Shown here: piece by piece, positions 1 through 6,246 of the stretch
Layout of the letters: each line of letters begins with the position of its first letter
Position numbering within the stretch: position 1 is the stretch's first letter
NCBI GenBank assembly: GCA_021203685.1
Contig: JAJQAS010000295.1
Coordinates: 1-9,243, forward strand
DNA: 9,243 bases
From: Clostridiales bacterium
GTDB taxonomy: Bacteria > Bacillota > Clostridia > Oscillospirales > Oscillospiraceae
Direction of reading: 5' to 3'
Made by a program: the position numbers and the translations under genes
Notes under the pieces: generated by a model
Databases searched by the model: none
Told to the model about the DNA's origin: nothing
Seen by the model: the letters and a program-made list of their open reading frames with translations, nothing else

Positions 1-329
1 CCAAGCGCAGCTTTCAGGCCATCCGCATTGCCGTCAACGACGAGCTTTCCGCCTGTTCCCAGGCGGTGGACGCCATCATCCCCCGGCTGAACCCGGGCGG
101 GCGGCTGTGTATCATCACCTTCCACTCCCTGGAGGACCGGCTGGTGAAAAACGGCTACCAGGAGCAGGCCAGAGGGTGCATCTGCCCGCCGGAGTTCCCG
201 GTGTGCGTCTGCGGCAGGACCCCGGCCATCAAAATGACCCCCAAAAAGCCCATCCTCCCCTCGGCGGAGGAAATCGCGCAAAACCCCCGCGCCCGCAGCG
301 CCAAGCTGCGCATCGCGGAGAAGATATAG
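1..329 (+). CDS. rsmH: 16S rRNA m4C1402 methyltransferase RsmH (MraW), C-terminal part
   Basis: This is the 3' end of a gene that begins upstream; the frame is open from base 3, giving 108 visible residues and a TAG stop at 327-329. RsmH uses SAM to N4-methylate C1402 of 16S rRNA in the ribosomal P site and is usually one of the first genes of the dcw cluster. Visible family motifs are RSFQAIRIAVNDEL at the window edge, GRLCIITFHSLEDR (the conserved FHSLEDR block), a cysteine-rich CICPPEFPVCVCG segment, and the C-terminal NPRARSAKLRIAEK signature. The C-terminus looks complete and normal. A repeat element starts one base after the stop. Identification is firm from the motifs and from the ftsL-like and PBP genes downstream. 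Confidence 0.96.
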   Translation, partial: KRSFQAIRIAVNDELSACSQAVDAIIPRLNPGGRLCIITFHSLEDRLVKNGYQEQARGCICPPEFPVCVCGRTPAIKMTPKKPILPSAEEIAQNPRARSAKLRIAEKI

Positions 330-330
330 G

Positions 331-443
331 AGCTGTTAGCTATTAGCTGTTGGCTGTTAGCTTGCAACACCTTACTAACAGCTAAGAGCTACAGGGAGGG
401 GCAAAGCCCCGGAAGTGCCGCTTGACGGCAATAGCTAAAAGCT
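331..443. repeat. Heptamer-repeat intergenic element, copy 1
   Basis: The left arm (331-362) is four tandem 7-nt units of AGCTGTT/AGCTATT type. Opposing units on the right, at 376-390 and 433-443 (AGCTAAAAGCT), are imperfect reverse complements of it. The element begins one base after the rsmH stop and ends about 27 bases before the ftsL-like start, so it fills most of the gap. The middle (364-432) contains two short stem-loops and does not clearly match the core shared by the other copies. It resembles a small non-coding mobile or palindromic repeat; no transposase is present. The repeat structure is seen directly; its mobile nature is inferred. Confidence 0.75.
398..430 (+). other. Two tandem stem-loops in the rsmH-ftsL gap
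   Basis: GGGGC (398-402) pairs with GCCCC (406-410) around an AAA loop. TGCCG (416-420) pairs with CGGCA (426-430) around a CTTGA loop. Neither is followed by a T-run, so they do not look like intrinsic terminators. They lie between the opposed arms of the heptamer repeat and may belong to that element or act in mRNA processing. The pairing is seen; function is unknown. Confidence 0.45.
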
Positions 444-470
444 CAATTTTAACAAAGAGAGGTAGTTATC

Positions 471-1040
471 ATGGCTGCACGACGCAAAAGACAGAACCCA
501 TTTCAGACGGCTATCAGCGGGAATGTGGCCTATGATGTCAACACCCGCGGCAACGTCGCCTACGAGCCGGAGCGCGAGGAGCGCACCGAGCAGCAGCGCA
601 TCTCCGACACCGGCCTCCAGCGGGCCAAAAACGCCCGCCGCCAGCCGGTGGCGCTGCGCAAGCAGCAGCCCGTCTCCCTCACCGCCGTGGCCGGCTTCGT
701 GCTGGTGGCCATGCTGGCGGTGGCAGTGCTGACCAGCTACATCCAGCTCAACAGCGTCTACGCCGAGACCGTCACCGCCCAGACCACCCTGACCGAGCTG
801 GAGACCGAATACTCCAAGCTGGCGGCGGAGGACGAGGAGGTCTTCGACGCCGAGACCCTGCGCCAGGCGGCGGAGGACGCCGGGCTGTCCGAGCCCAGCG
901 CCAGCCAGAAGGTCTACATCGAGTCCTCCTCCCCGGACAACACCGTGGTCTACGACCAGCAGGAGAAGGCCACCGGCCTTCGGGGCTGCTGGCAGACTGT
1001 GGTCTCCTTCTTTGCCGGGTTGGGCGCATATTTCAGCTGA
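471..1040 (+). CDS. ftsL: FtsL-like cell division protein (bitopic, coiled coil)
   Basis: The protein has 189 residues. FtsL is a bitopic septal protein that, with DivIC/FtsB and DivIB/FtsQ, recruits and activates FtsW and its partner PBP. The layout fits: a basic cytoplasmic tail (1-67), one membrane span at about 68-90, then an extracytoplasmic Leu/Glu-rich coiled-coil stretch at about 91-122. A short motif, AEDAGLSEPSASQKVYIE, resembles the 'A-x-x-x-G-hydrophobic-x-x-P' end of FtsL/DivIC proteins. The start has GAGAGG at 457-462, 8 bases upstream. It is longer than usual because of an N-terminal tail with two GNVAY copies (residues 17-21 and 27-31) and a C-terminal tail ending in a hydrophobic stretch (about 173-189). 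Sequence similarity in this family is weak, so the name rests on topology and on its place between rsmH and the PBP. DivIC/septum-formation-initiator-like is the alternative. Confidence 0.8.
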   Translation: MAARRKRQNPFQTAISGNVAYDVNTRGNVAYEPEREERTEQQRISDTGLQRAKNARRQPVALRKQQPVSLTAVAGFVLVAMLAVAVLTSYIQLNSVYAETVTAQTTLTELETEYSKLAAEDEEVFDAETLRQAAEDAGLSEPSASQKVYIESSSPDNTVVYDQQEKATGLRGCWQTVVSFFAGLGAYFS

Positions 1041-1114
1041 AACGCACATATCAGTGACTGGAACCAGTGAAAAGCCATAAGAGAGACGGGGCCTCTGAAC
1101 AGCCCCACAACAGA

Positions 1115-1143
1115 GGGCGTAAGAAGAGTACATTCTTGCGCCC
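1115..1143 (+). other. Long stem-loop upstream of the PBP gene
   Basis: GGGCGTAAGAA (1115-1125) pairs with TTCTTGCGCCC (1133-1143) over 11 positions with one G-T wobble; the 7-nt loop is GAGTACA. A further A-T pair can form at 1114/1144. A smaller hairpin precedes it (GGGGC 1088-1092 with GCCCC 1102-1106). No T-run follows, so termination is unlikely. The stem ends 26 bases before the PBP start and 13 bases before its ribosome binding site. It could stabilise or process the ftsL-PBP mRNA or tune translation of the PBP. The pairing is seen; the role is inferred. Confidence 0.5.
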
Positions 1144-1169
1144 TTCTTCGCCAGCCAGGGGGTGAGCGC

Positions 1170-3509
1170 ATGAGCAGACAAAAACGCAAAAAAAGCAGCA
1201 GCCGTCAGGCCAACCGGCGCATTTTCCGCCGGACGGTGTTCCTGCTGGCGTTCTGCGGCGTCATCATGTTCATTCCCATCGTCTATAAGCTCTGGTACTG
1301 GCAGATCAGCCGCCACGACGAGATCGAGCAGAAGGCGGTGGAGCAGCAGACCAGCGAGCTGTCCGTCTCCGCTCTGCGGGGCACCATCTACGACTCAGAG
1401 GGCAACGTGCTGGCCATCAGCGCCAGCGCCTACGACGTGATTTTGTCCCCCAAGGCCATCAGCGACAAGCAGCAGGAACTGGATGCCGCCGCCGCGGAGG
1501 CCGAGGAAAAGGGCGAGGACCCCGGCGAGGTGCTGGACGTGGCGGAGACCATCGCCACCGGCCTGGCCGAACTTCTGGACGGCGTGGACGCGGATACCAT
1601 CCGGGAAAAGTGCCAGGACACCAACAGCCAGTACAAGAAGATCGCCAGCAAGCTGGACGCCACCACCGAGGAGGCGGTGCGGGAATTTATCGCTGAATAC
1701 GACCTCTCCGGCTGCGTCTACCTGACCCCCAACTCCAAGCGGTATTACCCCTATTCCACCCTGGCCGCCCAAATCATCGGCTTCGCCAACGACAGCGGCG
1801 GCGCCTACGGTATCGAGGCCGAGCTGGACGACGACCTCTCCGGCACCACCGGTCTGGTGGTCACCGCCCAAAACGCCAGCGGCACCGACCTGCTGAACTT
1901 CTACCAGGAGTATTACGATGCAGAGAGCGGCAGCACCGTCACCCTGACATTGTCCACCGAAATTCAAAAGCTCTGTGAGGACGCGCTGGCCGACGGCATC
2001 GAGAAATACGACGTGCAGAACGGCGGCTTCATCATCGTCATGGACTGCGACAGCGGCGCCATTCTGGGCATGGCCAGCAGCCCCACCTATGACCTGAACG
2101 ACTACAGCACTATCATCGACGCGGCGCTCCAGGAGGAAGTGGACTCCGGGGCCATCACCGAGTCGGAGGCGCTGAACGAGATGTGGCGCAACAAGGCGCT
2201 GAACGACACCTATGAGCCGGGCTCCACCTTCAAGTCGCTGGTGCTGGCCGCCGCCCTCCAGGAGGGGGTCGTCAGCGAGGAGACCACCTTCAACTGCACC
2301 GGCTCCGTCACCGTCTCCAACTATACCATCCGCTGCTCCGACCGGTCCGGCCACGGCACCCAGACCCTGGCGGAGGCGGTGGGCAACTCCTGCAACCCCG
2401 CCTTTATCTCCATCGGCCAGAGTTTGGGGGCGGAGACCTTCTATTCCTACATGGAGCGGTTCGGCCTGATGGACTCCACCGGCATCGACCTGCCCGGCGA
2501 GAGCGCCAACGTCATCTGGAGCCTGGAGAACTTCGGCATCACCGAGCTGGCCACCGCCTCCTTCGGGCAGCGGTTCACCGTCACCCCCATCAGCCTTATC
2601 ACCGCCATCAACGCGGTGGTCAACGGCGGCTACCTCTATACCCCCCATGTGGTGCAGAGCATCGTGGACGCCGACGGCAACACCACCTATGAGGCGGACA
2701 CCACCCCCGTCCGGCAGGTTATCAGCGAGGAGACCTCCCAGCGCTGCGCCACCATTCTGGAGGGGGTCGTCACCAGCTTCACCGGGCGCAACGCCTATAT
2801 GTCCGGCTACCGCATCGGCGGCAAGACCGGCACTTCCCAGACCCTGGTGGACGACGAGTACATCGTCTCCTTTGTGGGCTTCGCCCCGGCGGACGACCCG
2901 GAGATCATTGTGCTGGTAGCCTTCGACTCCCCCCAGGTGGACGCGGCGGGCAGCAACTACTCCACCACCGGCTACTACATCTCCGGCGGCAACATGGCCG
3001 CCCCGGTGGCAGGCCAGCTCATCGCGGACATCCTGGACTACCTGGGGTACGAAAAGCAGTACACCGATGACGACCTCTCCGGCGTCAGCGTCTCCATGCC
3101 CGACCTGACCGGGCTGGACGAAGACGGGGCGGCGGAGGCGCTGGAGGCCAAGGACCTGACCTACCGGGTGGTGGGCGACGGGGAGACCGTCACCGACCAG
3201 TGCCCCTCCTCCGGCTCCACCCTGCCCAGCGGCAGCGAGGTCATCCTCTACATGGGGGAGGAGGCCCCCGACGACACCGTCACCGTCCCCGACCTGACCG
3301 GCATGACGGTGGACCAGGCCAAGGAGGCCCTCAGTGAGCTGGATCTCTACATGACGGCCACCGGCTCCTCCAGCTACTACAACAGCACCACGCTGGCCTA
3401 CAGCCAGAGCGCCGCCGCCGGGACCGAGGTGGAGCGGGGCAGCGTCATTACGGTGAACTTCGCCGACAGCGCCGTGGCCGACTACACAGGACAGGAAATT
3501 GATGATTAG
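1170..3509 (+). CDS. Class B penicillin-binding protein with two PASTA domains (SpoVD/PBP2/FtsI type)
   Basis: This is a 779-residue monofunctional DD-transpeptidase that cross-links peptidoglycan as partner of a SEDS glycosyltransferase, probably the FtsW encoded downstream. A basic N-terminus precedes a single membrane anchor at about 22-42. The dimerisation/pedestal domain follows (about 60-250) and includes the typical RGTIYD motif (70-75). The transpeptidase domain carries the catalytic triad motifs STFK (Ser352, Lys355), SCN (407-409) and KTGT (552-555). Two C-terminal PASTA repeats cover about 638-697 and 703-765, both beginning with a 'PDLTG' motif. All active-site motifs are intact. 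The start is ATG with a strong AGGGGGTGAG site at 1157-1166. Residues about 96-150 form an Ala/Glu/Asp-rich stretch that looks like a lineage-specific insertion. Whether it is the vegetative division enzyme (FtsI/PBP2B) or the sporulation form (SpoVD) cannot be decided from sequence; its position next to ftsL favours division. Its last 8 bases overlap the next gene. Confidence 0.95.
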   Translation: MSRQKRKKSSSRQANRRIFRRTVFLLAFCGVIMFIPIVYKLWYWQISRHDEIEQKAVEQQTSELSVSALRGTIYDSEGNVLAISASAYDVILSPKAISDKQQELDAAAAEAEEKGEDPGEVLDVAETIATGLAELLDGVDADTIREKCQDTNSQYKKIASKLDATTEEAVREFIAEYDLSGCVYLTPNSKRYYPYSTLAAQIIGFANDSGGAYGIEAELDDDLSGTTGLVVTAQNASGTDLLNFYQEYYDAESGSTVTLTLSTEIQKLCEDALADGIEKYDVQNGGFIIVMDCDSGAILGMASSPTYDLNDYSTIIDAALQEEVDSGAITESEALNEMWRNKALNDTYEPGSTFKSLVLAAALQEGVVSEETTFNCTGSVTVSNYTIRCSDRSGHGTQTLAEAVGNSCNPAFISIGQSLGAETFYSYMERFGLMDSTGIDLPGESANVIWSLENFGITELATASFGQRFTVTPISLITAINAVVNGGYLYTPHVVQSIVDADGNTTYEADTTPVRQVISEETSQRCATILEGVVTSFTGRNAYMSGYRIGGKTGTSQTLVDDEYIVSFVGFAPADDPEIIVLVAFDSPQVDAAGSNYSTTGYYISGGNMAAPVAGQLIADILDYLGYEKQYTDDDLSGVSVSMPDLTGLDEDGAAEALEAKDLTYRVVGDGETVTDQCPSSGSTLPSGSEVILYMGEEAPDDTVTVPDLTGMTVDQAKEALSELDLYMTATGSSSYYNSTTLAYSQSAAAGTEVERGSVITVNFADSAVADYTGQEIDD

Positions 3510-4638
3510 TCCAAGAATCCCGCTGACGGCGGTGATCGGCGGGGCAGGCAAGACCTGTACGGCGCATCTGGTGCGCCGGATGCTGGAGGACGGCGCGGGC
3601 CAGACCACCGGCCTCATCACCACCCGCCACAGCTACGTCCGGGACGAAGTGCTTCCGCCCCCGGCGTGGCCGGGGTGGGCGCAGCAGCTGCCGGACATCC
3701 TGGACCGCATGGCGGCTGCCGGTTGTGACCGGGCGGTGTTCACCATGACCGTCCCCATGCTGGCGGCGGGGCTGGCGGAACACCTGCCCCTGGAGCTGGC
3801 GGTGGTCACCAGCCTGCAAAACGCCCGGGAGGCCGAGCTGGTCTGCCAGAGGCTGGAGGGCCGGTGCGAAACGCTGGTGTGCAGCATCGACGACGGCGAC
3901 GTGCGCCGCCTGGCCCAGCTGTGGCCGGGGAAAAAGCGCACCTACGCCGAAAAGCGGGGAGAAGCCGATGTCAACGGTCGGAACCTCCGCCTGCTGCGGG
4001 ACCGCATCGAGTTCGAGGCCCTGACCGACCAGGGCATCTCCCGGGTGCGGCTGCCCATCCCCGGAGGCTTCGGCCTCTACCACAGCCTTGCCGCTCTGGC
4101 GGTGGGGCAGCTGTGGAACGTCCCGCTGGAGCGGATGGTGGAGGTGCTGGGCCACGCCGGAGGCGTGCCGGGCCGCATGGAGCTGCACGAGCTGGACGGC
4201 GGCGTCGCCGCCCTCATCGACAGCGCTGCCACCCCGGAGCAGCTGGAGAACCTGCTGCTCACCGCCCGTTCCATGTCCCAGGGGCGGCTGCTGCTGGTCT
4301 GCGGCGCGCCGGGCGACCGGGACCGGAGCCGCCGGGCGCAAATCGGCTCGGTGATCTCTCGCATGGCCGACCGGGTCTACCTGACCGCCGACGACCCCCG
4401 CACCGAGCCGGTGGAGGACATCTGCCGGGACATCCGGGCCGGGATGCAGGGCCGGAAGGGAACGCTGGTGCCCGACCGGGCCAAAGCCATTCGCCGGGCG
4501 GTGGCCGCGGCGGAGCCGGGGGACTTGGTCATCCTCGCCGGGCGGGGCGACCGCTCCGCCATGCTGGTGGGGCGGGAGGAAGTGCCCTTTGACGAGCGGG
4601 ATATTTTGAAGGAATTTCAGGCGGAATCGAGCTGTTAG
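3502..4638 (+). CDS. Truncated, degenerate MurE-like Mur ligase homologue
   Basis: The protein has 378 residues from the ATG at 3502; a TTG at 3499 would add one residue. It overlaps the PBP end by 8 bases, so the two are probably translationally coupled. Canonical MurE adds the third amino acid (meso-DAP or Lys) to UDP-MurNAc-L-Ala-D-Glu and is near 480-500 residues. Retained here are a P-loop GGAGKTCT (13-20), FGLYHSLAAL (190-199, compare FNxYNxLAA), GVPGRME (221-227), GDRDRSRR (271-278), TADDPRTEP (295-303, compare the DNPR amino-acid-binding motif), DRAKAI (325-330) and AGRGD (346-350, compare AGKGHE). Absent are the roughly 90-residue N-terminal UDP-MurNAc-binding domain, the DHLDxH block and the nearby carbamylated-lysine segment. 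The DYAHTP motif is DSAATP (240-245). The central domain is also shortened. It may bind ATP, but MurE catalysis is doubtful. It occupies the usual murE position. A pseudoenzyme, regulator or altered-substrate ligase are all possible. The last two codons and the stop lie inside a repeat. Confidence 0.85.
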   Translation: MISPRIPLTAVIGGAGKTCTAHLVRRMLEDGAGQTTGLITTRHSYVRDEVLPPPAWPGWAQQLPDILDRMAAAGCDRAVFTMTVPMLAAGLAEHLPLELAVVTSLQNAREAELVCQRLEGRCETLVCSIDDGDVRRLAQLWPGKKRTYAEKRGEADVNGRNLRLLRDRIEFEALTDQGISRVRLPIPGGFGLYHSLAALAVGQLWNVPLERMVEVLGHAGGVPGRMELHELDGGVAALIDSAATPEQLENLLLTARSMSQGRLLLVCGAPGDRDRSRRAQIGSVISRMADRVYLTADDPRTEPVEDICRDIRAGMQGRKGTLVPDRAKAIRRAVAAAEPGDLVILAGRGDRSAMLVGREEVPFDERDILKEFQAESSC

Positions 4639-4660
4639 CTATTAGCTATTAGCTGTTAGC
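4630..4660. repeat. Tandem heptamer array overlapping the murE-like stop codon
   Basis: Four 7-nt units (AGCTGTT, AGCTATT, AGCTATT, AGCTGTT) followed by AGCC. The first unit encodes the last two residues (Ser-Cys) and the TAG stop (4636-4638) of the murE-like gene. It matches the left arms at 331-362 and 7494-7522. The nearest opposing arm is at 4872-4903, so the array could be the outer left arm of a larger element or a solo arm left by recombination. Confidence 0.75.
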
Positions 4661-4807
4661 CGGAAAGTGCTAATTTTGCGGGTGTCCCACCGAACCAGCC
4701 TTATCTGTTTACGTGGAAGTTTTCCCACATATCTGTAGGGCGGAACTCATCAAAAAAAACACAAACAGAAGGATAAACTCCACTGTTTTCCGTATAAAAT
4801 AGAAATG
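4661..4807. other. AT-richer spacer between repeat arms, no gene seen
   Basis: This stretch sits between two heptamer arrays and has no credible open frame or RNA gene. It contains an A8 run (4752-4759) and a TATAAAAT at 4793-4800 without a recognisable -35 box at 16-18 bases. In many clostridial dcw clusters murF lies between murE and mraY; no murF remnant can be recognised here. Confidence 0.5.
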
Positions 4808-4903
4808 AGCTGTTAGCCGTTAGCTGCGCGCTGCAAGCCAAAAACGCAGCGCCGAAAAGATTGCACAACCCAGCTAAAAGCTAAAAGCTAGGAGCTAAGA
4901 GCT
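4808..4903. repeat. Heptamer-repeat intergenic element, copy 2 (forward)
   Basis: The left arm at 4808-4825 has units of AGCTGTT/AGCCGTT type. A 46-nt core follows at 4826-4871. The right arm at 4872-4903 has four opposing units (AGCTAAA, AGCTAAA, AGCTAGG, AGCTAAG) plus AGCT. The core aligns without gaps to the 46-nt core of the copy at 7526-7571 with 30 of 46 identities by eye, 22 of the first 27 matching, including CCAAAAACGCAG. Equal core length and conserved flanks mark the two as copies of one element family. It ends 55 bases before the mraY start. Confidence 0.8.
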
Positions 4904-4905
4904 AC

Positions 4906-4911
4906 TATAAT
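4906..4911 (+). promoter_or_regulatory. Possible -10 box upstream of mraY
   Basis: A perfect TATAAT lies two bases after the right arm of the repeat and 47 bases before the mraY start. No convincing TTGACA-like -35 box is found 16-18 bases upstream, where repeat units lie, and there is no TG extension, so a sigma-A promoter is only a possibility. If real, the repeat would place mraY and the genes after it under their own transcription start. Confidence 0.25.
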
Positions 4912-4958
4912 AGAAAGAAACAAGGCTTCCTGAAAACCGGGAGCCGAAGGAGCGAAAG

Positions 4959-5936
4959 ATGAGAGCAATTATCAGCTTAGCTGTGGCCTTTGCCGCCACG
5001 GTGCTTATTGGCCACTTTTTAATTCCCTGGCTCCGCGCCCTGAAGGCGGGCCAGACCATCAAGGAAATTGGCCCCAAGTGGCATATGTCCAAACAGGGGA
5101 CCCCCACCATGGGGGGCCTGATGTTCATCGCCGGGAGCTTTCTGGCTCTGGTGATTTTGGGATGGCGTGATTTCGCCGCCGGTGACTTCGGGGCGCTGTT
5201 TGTGTTCTGCTTCGCCCTGGTGTTCGGCGTCATCGGCTTCATCGACGACTACAAAAAGGTCCGCTACCACCAGAACGAGGGCCTCACCGCCGCCCAAAAG
5301 TTCCTGCTCCAACTGGCGGCGGCCATTGTGTTCACGCTGCTGCTGCGCAATACGGGGTATCTGAACCCTGACCTTTATATTCCCTTCGCCAACGTGACGG
5401 TGGAAATTCCCTGGGTGGTGTACATGGTCTTTGCCGCCTTCGTGATGGTGGGGACGGTGAACGCCGTCAACATCACCGACGGCGTGGACGGCCTGGCCAC
5501 CGGCGTCACCATTCCTGTGATGGTGTTCTACCTGGCTGCGGCGCTGCTGTGGGGCTATGGCGAGCTGGGAGTGCTCAGCGCCGCCATGCTGGGGGGCCTG
5601 CTGGGGTTCCTGGTCTATAATTTCCACCCGGCCAAGGTGTTCATGGGGGACACTGGCTCCCTGTTCCTGGGGGGCATGGTCTGCGGGCTGGCCTTTGCCC
5701 TGGATATGCCGCTGATTTTGATTTTGGTGGGCATCATCTATATCGCGGAGACCGCATCGGACATCATTCAGGTGACCTACTTCAAGCTGACCCACGGCAA
5801 GCGGATTTTCCGCATGGCGCCCCTGCACCACCACTTCGAGATGGGTGGCTGGAGCGAATACAAGCTGTTCGCCGTGTTCACCGGCATCACCGCCGCGGCG
5901 TGCGCGCTGGCGTATCTGGGCGTGATGGGTCGGTAA
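4959..5936 (+). CDS. mraY: Phospho-N-acetylmuramoyl-pentapeptide transferase MraY
   Basis: MraY is a 325-residue integral membrane enzyme that transfers phospho-MurNAc-pentapeptide from UDP to undecaprenyl phosphate, forming lipid I on the inner face of the membrane. About ten hydrophobic segments are visible. Signature motifs are KQGTPTMGG (45-53), FIDDYKK with the Mg-binding Asp pair at 96-97, NAVNITDGVDGLATG (168-182), FMGDTGS with catalytic-site Asp231, and APLHHHFE (287-294). Length matches the bacterial family and nothing is missing. The start has AAGGAG at 4947-4952, 6 bases upstream. Repeat-rich gaps of about 300 bases lie on both sides, unlike the compact spacing usual in this cluster, so separate transcription from the PBP/murE-like pair is possible. 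Confidence 0.98.
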   Translation: MRAIISLAVAFAATVLIGHFLIPWLRALKAGQTIKEIGPKWHMSKQGTPTMGGLMFIAGSFLALVILGWRDFAAGDFGALFVFCFALVFGVIGFIDDYKKVRYHQNEGLTAAQKFLLQLAAAIVFTLLLRNTGYLNPDLYIPFANVTVEIPWVVYMVFAAFVMVGTVNAVNITDGVDGLATGVTIPVMVFYLAAALLWGYGELGVLSAAMLGGLLGFLVYNFHPAKVFMGDTGSLFLGGMVCGLAFALDMPLILILVGIIYIAETASDIIQVTYFKLTHGKRIFRMAPLHHHFEMGGWSEYKLFAVFTGITAAACALAYLGVMGR

Positions 5937-5949
5937 TTGAGCTGGATTG

Positions 5950-6151
5950 GGAAACCCCTCCACCATGCTGCGCATGGTCCCCCTCCCCTTTCAGGGGAGG
6001 CGAGGGGGGATAGTGCTTGCTATTTGTTTAGCGATTTTACCAAGCATAGTACAAGTTTTCCACAAAGAACTACCATTCGCTAACTGACCACCTCTCTTGC
6101 CTCCCCTGAAAGGGGAGGTGGCGCGGCGTAAGCCGCGACGGAGGGGTTTCC
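5950..6151. mobile_element. MITE-like palindromic element with paired hairpins at both ends
   Basis: The ends are perfect 12-nt inverted repeats: GGAAACCCCTCC (5950-5961) and its complement (6140-6151). Inside each end are two stem-loops. The left has ACCATGC/GCATGGT (5962-5968 with 5972-5978) and CCTCCCCT/AGGGGAGG (5982-5989 with 5993-6000). The right has CCTCCCCT/AGGGGAGG (6100-6107 with 6111-6118) and CGCGGC/GCCGCG (6122-6127 with 6132-6137). The middle, about 6001-6099, is AT-richer and codes for nothing. At 202 nt without a transposase it looks like a non-autonomous element or a structured interspersed repeat. No clear target-site duplication is seen. It fills most of the mraY-ftsW gap, where murD often lies in other genomes. 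Confidence 0.75.
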
Positions 6152-6205
6152 ATCGGAATCATAAATAAGACTGGTTCAAAGGGAGCCGCATAAGCAAGTA
6201 ACATC

Positions 6206-6228
6206 AAGCTAAAAGCGAACAGCTATCA
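6206..6228. repeat. Short remnant of the heptamer-repeat family before ftsW
   Basis: The segment reads AGCTAAAAGCGAACAGCT followed by ATCA. Its 13-mer AAAGCGAACAGCT (6212-6224) recurs exactly in reverse complement at 8959-8971 inside the copy between murG and murA. The AGCTATCA end is also found at the right end of the copy before murG (7600-7607). It appears to be a partial right arm lying just upstream of the ftsW ribosome binding site. Confidence 0.55.
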
Positions 6229-6246
6229 AACGAAAGGAGGGGCAGA

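Noticed and set aside
331..390. CRISPR-like array from the regular repeats
   Set aside because: Units are 7 nt and contiguous, without unique spacers, and no cas gene is present.
1395..3623. 742-codon open frame on the - strand opposite the PBP gene
   Set aside because: It is a shadow of a GC-rich gene: the translation is Gly/Val/His-rich low-complexity sequence with no domain, while the + strand shows a complete PBP with all motifs.
3864..4592. 242-codon + strand frame inside the murE-like gene
   Set aside because: It is an out-of-frame, Arg/Gly/Pro-rich shadow; the overlapping frame carries Mur ligase motifs throughout.
4793..4800. TATAAAAT as a second promoter candidate before mraY
   Set aside because: No -35 box at a suitable distance, and it lies upstream of another full repeat copy; AT-rich sequence gives such matches by chance.
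5019..5975. Long - strand frame opposite mraY, and similarly 6262-7275 opposite ftsW
   Set aside because: Both are His/Gln/Gly-rich antisense shadows of membrane protein genes with no ribosome binding site or family motif.
6056..6064. TTTTCCACA resembling a DnaA box
   Set aside because: A single loose match in an AT-rich stretch with no cluster of boxes or dnaA nearby; expected by chance.
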